Positions 52,673-60,613 of a DNA stretch of 64,000 nucleotides are shown one piece after another; position 1 is the stretch's first letter, and the number at the start of each line of letters is the position of its first letter. Below the pieces are notes generated by a model that worked only from the letters and a program-made list of their open reading frames with translations, was not told where the DNA came from and did no database searches. The translations under genes were made by a program, and so were the position numbers. The DNA lies in the NCBI GenBank assembly GCA_030425045.1, contig JAUHVL010000007.1, positions 62,001 to 126,000 of the forward strand, written 5' to 3'. Source of the DNA: a bacterium (lineage in GTDB: Bacteria; Bdellovibrionota; Bacteriovoracia; Bacteriovoracales; Bacteriovoracaceae).

Positions 52673-53468
52673 GTTTTTAAAGGACGTAGGAGAAGGTCAA
52701 CAGATAAGGCTGATTGTTGACTCTAACTTACTCATTGCATTTTTTGACGAGGTTCATTCTAATCATGAATCAGTTAAAAAGTTTCTAGGTGATCTTGATT
52801 CTAAAGCTGATGTGACATTCTACACGACAGTAACTACAAAGGCTGAATTCCTTGATTATCAAAGAAGACGATTTTTAACTGAAGGAATAATTAGCCTTGT
52901 TCAAGAAAACAAAGATAAAGTTAAAATTTCAGATAATGCCAGCGCGAAGATAAATTCTTTGCGTGGGAATAGGGATAACCGCTTAAGGAAGGAAGAAACT
53001 AAGGACAAAGAACTAGAAGAATTTGATTCTAGCCTTAACTATTTCCGAGATAGTGAGTTGAAAGAAGTTAAAAAAGCTTTTAGAGCTAGAGATATTGAGA
53101 ATGAAACAGGATGGCTTTCAATATGCAAGACATTCCTAGGGACGAAGCTTGCGGAACAGGAAAAACTACTGGATGAGTTTTGCGTTTATTTAACCACCAG
53201 AGATAATAAACAAAAAGAAAATATCTTTATTGTTGAAGAAGTTGACTGGGGGCAAGCCACCTTAATTTCATCGCAAACAGGGATGGGCTATTCGGATTCA
53301 ATGATTTTGAATATGGCACTTGCAACAAATATCGAAAATATAGCAACGCTTGATTTTGATGTTATTTATGCGGGAGCGGTCTCTGCCTCTGGGAAAAAGA
53401 TATTATTGCCAGATAGTAGAATATCTTCTTATAAAAAAATATTAAAAAAGGTGAACATTTCGAATTAA
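52644..53468 (+). CDS. PIN-domain protein, VapC-like toxin candidate with a large insertion
   Basis: 274 residues from the ATG at 52644. PIN residues are visible: Asp about residue 23 (RLIVDSNLLIAFFDE), Glu in TTKAEFLDY, Asp in MGYSDSMILNMAL and Asp in IATLDFDVIYA. The usual VapC is about 130 residues; here a charged helical insertion of over 100 residues sits between the second and third acidic residues. Probably an RNase held by the small protein encoded just before. Lies between the two integrative elements. Confidence 0.8.
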   Translation: MATNRIGFNKFLKDVGEGQQIRLIVDSNLLIAFFDEVHSNHESVKKFLGDLDSKADVTFYTTVTTKAEFLDYQRRRFLTEGIISLVQENKDKVKISDNASAKINSLRGNRDNRLRKEETKDKELEEFDSSLNYFRDSELKEVKKAFRARDIENETGWLSICKTFLGTKLAEQEKLLDEFCVYLTTRDNKQKENIFIVEEVDWGQATLISSQTGMGYSDSMILNMALATNIENIATLDFDVIYAGAVSASGKKILLPDSRISSYKKILKKVNISN

Positions 53469-53488
53469 TTTTTTTCGAAGAGGATAAT

Positions 53489-54397
53489 ATGGATAAAGAA
53501 GAATTAGTAAATTTCATGAAAGAAACAAAAGAGGAAAATGAAAAAAGTTTCAAAAACTTCTTAGAAAATAAAGCATTATACTCATCCACTGATTTTTATT
53601 TAGCCGAAGTTTTGGAACAGTTTAAATTTTTACCTCTACAGTTATTTTGTCCAGAGTGCCAAGGGGAGAGGACCTATTCATATAATGAAGAAAAGTCTGA
53701 TATCAAATATGTTCCTGGGAGGAAGTCATTTACAACTTCAGATCAACTTAAATATTTTCAGGCTAATGGCGTCAGCAGAAGAGAGACTTTAAATAAGTTT
53801 GTAAATGGAAAAACTTATCACTTTTTATATGACTGCCAATCATGTAATGAGCATCAATATAATTTTTTGGTGACATTTTCATATGGTAAAATTCACAAAA
53901 GCGGCCAAGAGCCTAGTTTTGGTATTAATATTGAAAAAGGTATCTCAAAAAAATTGGGTGATGAACTTGCAAAACATTATAAAAATGGAAAAATATGTGA
54001 ATTACATGGGTTAGGTATCGCTGCGATGGCTTACTATAGAAGAGTTGTAGAAGATAAAATATATTCACTACTTGAGGAGATAGCTACTTTTGTAGAAGAG
54101 AGTAGAAAAACTGATTATCTAAATGTTGTAGAAAAGGTTAGAAGTAGTCATAAGTTTGAAGAAAAAGCAGACCTTTTAAAAGACGTAATGCCACCTGTTT
54201 TAACATCGCCTGAAGGAAACTATGTTAAACTGCTTTTTTCTAAAGTGAGTGAAGGATTACACTCAAAGAGTGACGAGGAATGCTTGAAATCAGCTCATGA
54301 CATTAGTCTTTTGCTTGAATCAATTATACATATCATTAACACTCAAGCTAATGCTCAAAAGAGTCTTGCTGAAATTTCTAAAAGATTAAAAAATTAG
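53489..54397 (+). CDS. Zinc-ribbon protein with C-terminal DUF4145-like helical domain
   Basis: 302 residues. A zinc ribbon from LFCPECQGERTY (about residues 54-65) and LYDCQSCNEHQYNF (about 112-125), then a helical domain with GLGIAAMAYYRRVVEDKIYS and a GLHSKSDEECLKSAHDISLL segment, as in DUF4145-type proteins. Such proteins often appear with restriction or toxin-antitoxin genes. Follows the PIN gene by 20 bases; may be part of the same accessory cassette. Confidence 0.68.
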   Translation: MDKEELVNFMKETKEENEKSFKNFLENKALYSSTDFYLAEVLEQFKFLPLQLFCPECQGERTYSYNEEKSDIKYVPGRKSFTTSDQLKYFQANGVSRRETLNKFVNGKTYHFLYDCQSCNEHQYNFLVTFSYGKIHKSGQEPSFGINIEKGISKKLGDELAKHYKNGKICELHGLGIAAMAYYRRVVEDKIYSLLEEIATFVEESRKTDYLNVVEKVRSSHKFEEKADLLKDVMPPVLTSPEGNYVKLLFSKVSEGLHSKSDEECLKSAHDISLLLESIIHIINTQANAQKSLAEISKRLKN

Positions 54398-54423
54398 TTG
54401 AATTCTATCTCTTCTAGTCCAAG

Positions 54424-54439
54424 GACTACGGTCGTAGTC
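54424..54439. repeat. Interrupted palindrome GACTACG-GT-CGTAGTC, serine-integrase att candidate
   Basis: Perfect 7-bp arms around a central GT dinucleotide, 47 bases beyond the end of the serine-recombinase gene, where an att site usually lies. Other end of the element not visible. Confidence 0.45.
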
Positions 54440-54486
54440 TATAGTTATCCTAATTGAACTTTGGCTTACCTTGGCTTTGTGCTAAG

Positions 54487-56244
54487 TTAAGTTATTGGTT
54501 TGACTGGCCGTCGGTTGTTTCCACCAACTGCAATGCTGGACGAACCCTCGGTCACAAGGGTTTCGATCTCAGCATTTTTTTTTGCCTTTTTTTCAGACCT
54601 TCCTCCACCAGACGCATTAGCTACGCCTAGTGTCCTTCCAGCTTTAAGAAAAGGGAGTATGACTCCTTTCTCATCACCAGTGTTTCTCTGGTCTTTATTC
54701 TTATTCTCCTGAGTCCAAACATTAATTTGAATCAGATTGTCAGGGCTAATATTGATGTTCTTTATGACGCTCTTGGCAACTAGACGCTTCTTTTGAAGCT
54801 TAAATTTTCTAAATCTCTCAGAGCTAAGCTGTTTAAGATTTTCGATAACAAAGTCTGGGTCAATTGTTTGAGGTTCTTCATTGGATGCCTTGATTTCAAG
54901 CTCAGCAATTTGTTCCTGAATATTTTGAAGCTCTTTCTCTGAGTCTTTTAACCTCTTAACAATGGCATCAACACTACCGGCCATATCTGAACTAGCAATA
55001 ACATCAATGAGTTTGTTAATCTGCCCCTGTATTAGTTTTTCTTCTCTCTTTTTCGCTTTTAATTCCCCTTTATATTCAGGAGCTGAGTTTGTAGAGAGTT
55101 CCTTTAAGATGCTAATGAAATCATCTTTAAGGGCTTGATTGTTTAAAATACTAAATAGATGCTTCTTAATTCTTTGCTCTAATTCAATTGCAGGGTATCG
55201 CTTAACCTTGCATTCTGATTTTTTGCTGTGGCCATAATAGTAATGCTTGTTTGTTTTTCCTGTGGCTGATTGGCCAAATAAGGGCTGTCCACATTCATCA
55301 CAGGTAAGTAGTCCAGAGAGGATAAAGTCATGTGTTGCAGTATGCTTTACAGCTTTGTTTGCCTCTAATATCTTTGAAGCTTTTTTGAAATCAGCCTCAT
55401 TAATAATTTTTTCCCAAGAGGCATCAACGAAGTGGTATTTTTCTGTAGTTTTCAATGTAGATTGATCTAGTTCTTTGTTTTCCTTATTTACTTCTCTTTT
55501 TCCCATGTAAAACGGATTCGTAAGAAGTCTATAAACTGTGGAATGAGTAAAAGCTTTTCCTCCGTAGTTGTTTCCAGTTTTAGAAGTCCATGCTTTATTT
55601 TTGATATTCTTACTCTTTAAGTATTTTAGAACCTCAGAGATTTGTCCTGATTCTAAGAATACTTGGTACATCTTTTTTACAATTCTGGCTTCATCTTTGT
55701 TAATGACTAAAGAACCTGATTGAGTAGGGTGCTTATCAAACCCTAGAATAGGTGTCCCACCATTTAGAAGGCCTCTTAATGCTCTTGCGTGGAAATTGTT
55801 TTTGATACGTTCTGCCGTAAGCTCTCTTTCAAATTGCGCTAGTGCCATGATGATTGTCATAAAGACTTTTCCAGCAGGGCTAGTTGTATCGAAGTCATAT
55901 TGTAAGCAGATAAAGTCTGCTCCTAAATCTTCAAGTTCTTGAACGAAATTTAAAAAGTCCGTGACTGAACGGCTAAGCCTTGATAGTTCGGTAACGATAA
56001 CAGTATCAATTTTATTTCTTCTTACATCATCAAGGAGTTTTTGGTACTGAGGCCTATCGGTATTTTTTCCAGAATATGCTTCATCTTTATAAATACCAAC
56101 AAGTTTTCCCCACTTATTATTCTCGTATCTATTCTTCTCTTCAATTTTTAGTTTTAGTCGTTGTATTTGAGACTTAATTGAGCCTTCTTTATTCTTGGCT
56201 TGCTCATCTGTACTTACACGACAATAAATTCCAACTTTTCTCAT
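54487..56244 (-). CDS. Large serine recombinase of ICE2
   Basis: 585 residues: resolvase catalytic domain with nucleophile Ser11 (IYCRVSTDEQ), DTVIVTELSRLSRS (Arg cluster) and IIMALAQFERELTAERI; recombinase domain (LLNGGTPILGF, YRLLTNPFYMGKR); zinc beta-ribbon (LLTCDECGQPLFGQ...ECKVKRYPA); coiled coil near residues 380-450. Typical size of large serine integrases. C-terminal tail is basic and Ser/Gly-rich. Integrates/excises the minus-strand element. Confidence 0.95.
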   Translation of the reverse strand: MRKVGIYCRVSTDEQAKNKEGSIKSQIQRLKLKIEEKNRYENNKWGKLVGIYKDEAYSGKNTDRPQYQKLLDDVRRNKIDTVIVTELSRLSRSVTDFLNFVQELEDLGADFICLQYDFDTTSPAGKVFMTIIMALAQFERELTAERIKNNFHARALRGLLNGGTPILGFDKHPTQSGSLVINKDEARIVKKMYQVFLESGQISEVLKYLKSKNIKNKAWTSKTGNNYGGKAFTHSTVYRLLTNPFYMGKREVNKENKELDQSTLKTTEKYHFVDASWEKIINEADFKKASKILEANKAVKHTATHDFILSGLLTCDECGQPLFGQSATGKTNKHYYYGHSKKSECKVKRYPAIELEQRIKKHLFSILNNQALKDDFISILKELSTNSAPEYKGELKAKKREEKLIQGQINKLIDVIASSDMAGSVDAIVKRLKDSEKELQNIQEQIAELEIKASNEEPQTIDPDFVIENLKQLSSERFRKFKLQKKRLVAKSVIKNINISPDNLIQINVWTQENKNKDQRNTGDEKGVILPFLKAGRTLGVANASGGGRSEKKAKKNAEIETLVTEGSSSIAVGGNNRRPVKPIT

Positions 56245-56253
56245 ATAAAGTTC

Positions 56254-56493
56254 CTATTTATTTTTTATAATCAAATCAACTTTAAGTCCTATGCCATTGG
56301 CAATTCTTATCAATTGATTGATTGAAACCCCTCTTTCAGTACCTCGAAGGGTTTTATTTACATTCTTTCTATCCATACCGATCATTCGGCCAACTTCGCC
56401 TTGGGATAAGTTTTGATTGTCCATCTCACTAAGTATTTTCTTAATCAGCTTTTCTTTAATTTCTGGAACATCTGTTTCATCCCAATTAACCAC
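56254..56493 (-). CDS. XRE-type repressor
   Basis: 79 residues consisting of one HTH (NLSQGEVGRMIGMDRKNVNK, about residues 29-48) and a short C-terminal helix/strand. Directly upstream of the recombinase gene (9-base gap), so it probably regulates recombinase or is transcribed with it. Confidence 0.85.
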   Translation of the reverse strand: MVNWDETDVPEIKEKLIKKILSEMDNQNLSQGEVGRMIGMDRKNVNKTLRGTERGVSINQLIRIANGIGLKVDLIIKNK

Positions 56494-56520
56494 TTATATC
56501 TCCTTATCGGTACAATTAAA

Positions 56521-56546
56521 GACTAGCGTGAATTATCACGCTAGTC
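56521..56546 (-). terminator. Perfect 10-bp inverted repeat, terminator or operator
   Basis: GACTAGCGTG/CACGCTAGTC with a 6-base AATTAT core. On the minus strand it follows the last T4SS-operon frame and precedes the XRE gene by 28 bases; TTT follows it in that direction. Either ends the transfer operon or binds the XRE protein. Confidence 0.6.
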
Positions 56547-56579
56547 AATATAGTAAAAAGTGTAAGTGATAACAGTAGG

Positions 56580-56750
56580 TTAGGGGTCTGTTGCAGATAT
56601 ATTTGGAAAAATTAATTGGCATAAATGCTTTATTCTTTCCTTGTTTTGATTATCTGATATTTCAACAGGGTTAATTTCAACTACAAACTCTTTTAGCCTA
56701 ACTTGGCGTTTACGCTTCGAGGCTACTTTCTTGTTCTTCTTTGCTGACAC
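56580..56750 (-). CDS. Possible 56-residue basic protein
   Basis: A minus-strand frame overlapping the end of the gene at 56710, encoding KRKRQVRLKEFVVEINPVEI and then a helical end (ERIKHLCQLIFPNI). Starts at GTG 56750 but has no clear ribosome site. Composition looks coding; it could also be the frameshifted tail of its neighbour. Confidence 0.35.
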   Translation of the reverse strand: MSAKKNKKVASKRKRQVRLKEFVVEINPVEISDNQNKERIKHLCQLIFPNISATDP

Positions 56751-57057
56751 GTTTTGACTTTGTTTTTCTAGGGGAGAGTTCCAGAAGTGTTGATTTCAAA
56801 ATCGCCTCAATATCATCGTTATCATCAATATTTGAGACAACATTTTTTAGGTACTCCTTAGTGTTAAAATGCTCTTTAGATATTTTCTTTTTGTATCTAG
56901 TGAAATAGCTTTTATAAAACTCTGAGATTATCCAAGAGCCGAGTTTTGAGGGAGTAATTTTAATACACTTTTGATCTTTCATTTCTTCATACATAGAAGA
57001 AAGGGCCGAGATGGCCCCCTCATCTAAAATCAGCCGTCCTGATTTTAATTTTGTCAT
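56710..57057 (-). CDS. Small basic protein, unknown
   Basis: 115 residues, helical and Lys-rich (YKSYFTRYKKKISKEHFNTK) with an acidic middle (NIDDNDDIEAIL). It follows the lipoprotein gene after 3 bases. No recognised family. A DNA-binding role is possible. Confidence 0.6.
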   Translation of the reverse strand: MTKLKSGRLILDEGAISALSSMYEEMKDQKCIKITPSKLGSWIISEFYKSYFTRYKKKISKEHFNTKEYLKNVVSNIDDNDDIEAILKSTLLELSPRKTKSKRVSKEEQESSLEA

Positions 57058-57060
57058 TTA

Positions 57061-57804
57061 TTATCTTTTAATCCTTTTAAAGTGTGCAGTAACAAGATAG
57101 TCACGCACAATTTGATTTTTGTAAGTTCTGCTTGAAGTAGAACCCTCATGTCTAAAATGTCTTCGCCCTTTACCTTGGCAGGAGCCATATCCAAGAAAAC
57201 CTGTTTTAACATTTCCTTTGTTTGTATCAGGCGTAATGGCTAAACTAACTTCATTGCTTTCTTGTAGCATTTCTTTTGAAACTGCAAACTCAGTTGTAAT
57301 GACCATACCACCGTGATTTGTGATTTTACCTAATGGGTAAAGATTGTTACCAATTTTTACCCTTAGTTTTGAATTTTCAACTTTGTCTGAAAAAAGAATG
57401 TCTTGCTGAACTTGTCCATTATAGTTTCGATATTTTAAGTTACATTGACCTTTTCTAGGTATATCAAAGCATATTCTTTTAACAGTGAAACACATCGGAC
57501 AAATAGGGTCGCGTTCACAGTGCCTATCATCCCAAAATGAACGATGTGATCTCTGATAGCTTGGACTAAACATAGGTACATTCATTTTTCCTGTAATCGT
57601 TAAAACAATTGTTTCTCCAACTTCAACATCTGTTAAAAATGTTTCGTCTGTGACTTTTTCTTTTTCTACTATTGGTTCATAGACTATCTGTGGACTCGTA
57701 GGAACTGGTGTCGTATGTACGTTTTCTGATTCTTCATCCCATTTTTCCCCACATGAAGCTAAGGAAAATAGTAGAACTACTAAGGAAAGTTGTTTAATCA
57801 ACAT
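57061..57804 (-). CDS. Lipoprotein of the ICE2 operon
   Basis: 247 residues with a lipobox (FSLASCGE, Cys about residue 18) and a Cys-rich middle (HCERDPICPMCFTVKRICFD). The rest is beta-rich. Its start overlaps the stop of the glycine-zipper gene (TAATG). Function unknown; probably a surface part of the transfer apparatus. Confidence 0.72.
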   Translation of the reverse strand: MLIKQLSLVVLLFSLASCGEKWDEESENVHTTPVPTSPQIVYEPIVEKEKVTDETFLTDVEVGETIVLTITGKMNVPMFSPSYQRSHRSFWDDRHCERDPICPMCFTVKRICFDIPRKGQCNLKYRNYNGQVQQDILFSDKVENSKLRVKIGNNLYPLGKITNHGGMVITTEFAVSKEMLQESNEVSLAITPDTNKGNVKTGFLGYGSCQGKGRRHFRHEGSTSSRTYKNQIVRDYLVTAHFKRIKR

Positions 57805-58256
57805 TATTCCTTTCCCTTTTTGTTAGAAGGAATCCATTGTGGGTCTTCTGAGATAATCCAAACACGGTGTCCCTCAATTAATTTTTTGCCTTGGACTTGA
57901 GTATCGACCCACTGTGATTCAACTACTGGTTTTGAAAGGCCGGGGCCATTTTCCTGTGAATAGTTTTTCGGGTAATCAACTCCAAATTTATCGAGGTTAA
58001 AAAGTGTTTCTCTTCTAGTCTTCTCGTCTCTTTTCTTTAGACCCTTGTGGATAAAGTAAGACGCAATACCACTGATTGCACCGCCGACAAGTGCGCCTTT
58101 AAGAGCGCCTTGGCCTCTGTTCTTGCTTAGTGATGCTCCTGCTACAGCACCTGTTGCTGCACCAGTCGATACACCTAGAGTCAGTGATTCTCTCATTGTT
58201 GAACAACCCGTAGTCAATATGGCAATTGCCATAATCAAAATTGATACTTTATGCAT
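57804..58256 (-). CDS. Glycine-zipper lipoprotein of T4SS (ICE2)
   Basis: 150 residues from the ATG at 58256 (AGGAG upstream; the open frame extends to 58334). Lipobox LTTGCSTM (Cys about residue 18), glycine zipper (GAATGAVAGASLSKNRGQGA, then LVGGAISGIASYFIHKGL) and a soluble tail with EGHRVWIISEDPQWIP. Equivalent of the ICE1 protein at 47210. Confidence 0.78.
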   Translation of the reverse strand: MHKVSILIMAIAILTTGCSTMRESLTLGVSTGAATGAVAGASLSKNRGQGALKGALVGGAISGIASYFIHKGLKKRDEKTRRETLFNLDKFGVDYPKNYSQENGPGLSKPVVESQWVDTQVQGKKLIEGHRVWIISEDPQWIPSNKKGKE

Positions 58257-58376
58257 AAATGCTCCTATGTCTGATTGAGTCTTATTATTCAGTTTAGAAA
58301 CTAAATAATTTCGACAAGTTAAAAGAAACTGCATTACCTGTTACAGGTAACACAGAGGTAAGGTAGAAAATGGACA

Positions 58377-59114
58377 CTAGAACTCTAGTTCATGTCCATT
58401 TCTGTTTTGAAAGGTGACTCCATCAATCATGCTTTGTTCACTTTCTAGCTTGTGAAAGTAAAACTTAGGTTCATGACCTTTATAATGAAGTTCTTCATAA
58501 TGTTTAATCTCATTTATGATCGAGTTAGTTTTGCTAAAGTACAAAACCACATCTACATTTGAGCTAATGTAATAATCTATAACTAACTGTTCATACCTTT
58601 GAGATGCTTTTTCAGTACGTTCAAATTCAACTGCACCGTGATAGCGTTCATTATCAAAATTAATTAATACATATCCATCACAGTTAAGATCAACAAATTG
58701 CCTCGTGAGGTCATCATTGGTGAAATCCTCAAAACATTGAAGTTCGTTCTCCGAATAATGTTGGAGTATATTTTTTGAACTTTTTAATGCTTCTCCTATA
58801 ATTACAAGAGGGAGGTCATGCTCAATACTTGAACTTTTAAGTTGCTTCCTTACAAGTGCCATAGGGGTTACTTCCTTTAGCTTTAGAAGCCCCTTGTCAG
58901 TAAGATGAAATACTTTTTTAAAGCTCTTTAAGCTATAATGAGATTTAAAAGAAATGAAATTGCTTTTCTCTAGCTTTTTTAGTCTTTTTCTTAGATTACA
59001 AAACTCACTTGTTGGGTAACAAAAATGTTGAATCTGCTTAACGTCAGCCACTTTATACTTAAATAAAAATTCAAACAGCTTAAAATCTCTTTCAGTTAAT
59101 TTTGTGTTTTTAAT
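58377..59114 (-). CDS. Winged-helix + PD-(D/E)XK-like protein (Replic_Relax-like), ICE2; ATT start
   Basis: 245 residues if started at the ATT codon 59114-59112. A GTG at 59051 would remove the first winged-helix strand/helix, since the frame upstream encodes LTERDFKLFEFLFKYKV, which is clearly part of the fold, and there is no ATG/GTG/TTG before it. AAGGAG lies 7 bases before the ATT. Body: CNLRKRLKKLEKSNFIS (winged helix), SSIEHDLPLVIIGEAL, and CDGYVLINFDNERYHGAVEF-E (D...E-x-E). Same architecture as the ICE1 protein at 49224; adjacent to the coupling ATPase in both. Confidence 0.78.
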   Translation of the reverse strand: MKNTKLTERDFKLFEFLFKYKVADVKQIQHFCYPTSEFCNLRKRLKKLEKSNFISFKSHYSLKSFKKVFHLTDKGLLKLKEVTPMALVRKQLKSSSIEHDLPLVIIGEALKSSKNILQHYSENELQCFEDFTNDDLTRQFVDLNCDGYVLINFDNERYHGAVEFERTEKASQRYEQLVIDYYISSNVDVVLYFSKTNSIINEIKHYEELHYKGHEPKFYFHKLESEQSMIDGVTFQNRNGHELEF

Positions 59115-60612
59115 TCATCATCTCCTTTGCTTTCTCGTTGCTAGATGCCTTTCGGATTACTTTTTTCTTATCTCCTTCAACTTTTTCGAGGGACACCATT
59201 GGGCCATGAAATGTCTTTTCTTTTTCTTCAAAGTTTTTGGCAATGAGACTTAGCTCACTTTCTAGCTCATCCTCCGAAAGAAATGGTGCTTGAACTTCAA
59301 TAAACTTGTTACCAGTTGCCCAAATCCCACGTCCTTTAACATCTGGAAGGTTTAAAGCCATTTTATTTCCCAGAACTGTCATTGAGCCTTGAAGTGTATT
59401 CATTCTAAAACACATTCGACCACCAATGTTCTCTTGAACTTTTGTATCAATAGTTTCCTTTGTGACCTTTTGAGTCGCTAGAATTAAGTGAATACCTGCG
59501 GCCCTTGAAAGCTTTGATAATTCATCTGTAAGCTCTCTGGCTTCCTCGATGAATTTCTTTTTAGCAGAATTGGTTTTCGTCTTTGTATAAAGAACTGATG
59601 CCTCATCAACGCCGATAATTATCTTATCCATCTTGTCCCTTACAGGATCAATTTCTTTCAACTTATTTTTCTCAAGGTAGTTAAATCTTCTATCCATTTC
59701 AGTTTTAAGATTTTTAAGAACTGTAACAGCATCTTTTTCTGTTTTGATGACCTGTACGTTAGGAAGGTCTTCAAAAGGACGCATTTCAACACCTTTTTTT
59801 AAGTCTAAAAGGTATAGCTGAAGATTATCACTTGATTTCAAGAGCGAAATTAAAGTCTGCTTGAAGAAAACACTTTTACCACCACCAGTTGTTCCAGCGA
59901 TTAACATATGTGGCAAACTGGAAATATCTTGAGATAAATATCCACCAAGAGACTCACCAATTGAAAAGCTATAAGGCTTTTCATTTTCCTCTGGTAGCTC
60001 ATAGTAACTCACTTTTTCTGCCAATCTTTTCTTCGTTAAATTGAATTGAGTATATTTAGGGTTCTTACATGGCTTAATCTCTTCCACGATTTGGCCAAGA
60101 GCCGAAGTTAAATCATTGATCTTAGTCTCATAACGATCAGCTCCTATTCCCTCTGATTTAACTATTACCCTTGATTTATACTCATCAAGTTCAATTACCT
60201 GTACGACTTTGGGTGCGACACCATTACCGGCCTTGATGGACAAGAAATCAAAATCTTTTTGATATGACTTAATTTTCTTATATTCTCTTAGTCCCAATGC
60301 TGGAAATATAAGAACAATTCCACTTGATAAGAACAGGAAGAAATAGGTAAGCCAAGGAACCTTTACAAGCAATTCAAGAACTCCGTCAGTAAACCAAAAT
60401 GGCATTAACTTATGAAACAGAATCAAGAAGTCATAGTTATAGGTCGCTGTGAAGCACGACATCGTGAAAAAGAACAAGTAAAACCATGTTTGCATTGATT
60501 TAAACTTAATTCTTTTTAGGCCATAGTGAGAAATACTAAAATAGAGTTGAAATAACTTACCAAAAGCCAAAAATAGCTTTTCTGCCGCCTGATTAGAGTT
60601 TTGTTTTTTCAT
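59110..60612 (-). CDS. FtsK/SpoIIIE-type DNA-translocating coupling ATPase (ICE2)
   Basis: 500 residues: two membrane segments (about residues 43-63 and 87-106), Walker A GTTGGGKS (240-247), LYLLDLKKGVEMRPF, Walker B IIIGVDEASVLY (about 320-335) and LATQKVTKETIDTKV with GGRMCFRMNT. This is the FtsK/HerA form, as in Gram-positive ICEs (ConQ/TcpA), rather than the VirD4 form used by ICE1. Followed directly by the winged-helix gene. Confidence 0.9.
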   Translation of the reverse strand: MKKQNSNQAAEKLFLAFGKLFQLYFSISHYGLKRIKFKSMQTWFYLFFFTMSCFTATYNYDFLILFHKLMPFWFTDGVLELLVKVPWLTYFFLFLSSGIVLIFPALGLREYKKIKSYQKDFDFLSIKAGNGVAPKVVQVIELDEYKSRVIVKSEGIGADRYETKINDLTSALGQIVEEIKPCKNPKYTQFNLTKKRLAEKVSYYELPEENEKPYSFSIGESLGGYLSQDISSLPHMLIAGTTGGGKSVFFKQTLISLLKSSDNLQLYLLDLKKGVEMRPFEDLPNVQVIKTEKDAVTVLKNLKTEMDRRFNYLEKNKLKEIDPVRDKMDKIIIGVDEASVLYTKTKTNSAKKKFIEEARELTDELSKLSRAAGIHLILATQKVTKETIDTKVQENIGGRMCFRMNTLQGSMTVLGNKMALNLPDVKGRGIWATGNKFIEVQAPFLSEDELESELSLIAKNFEEKEKTFHGPMVSLEKVEGDKKKVIRKASSNEKAKEMMN

Positions 60613-60613
60613 T

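Noticed and set aside
23461-54475. TTTGGCTTACC at about 23481 and 54461 as an att direct repeat
   Set aside because: Only 11 bases match with no flanking identity; too short to support element ends.
54590-54625. CCTCCACCAGACGC, resembling the ssrA end CCTCCACCAAAATT
   Set aside because: Only 9 bases match, and it lies inside the serine-recombinase coding sequence; chance is likely.
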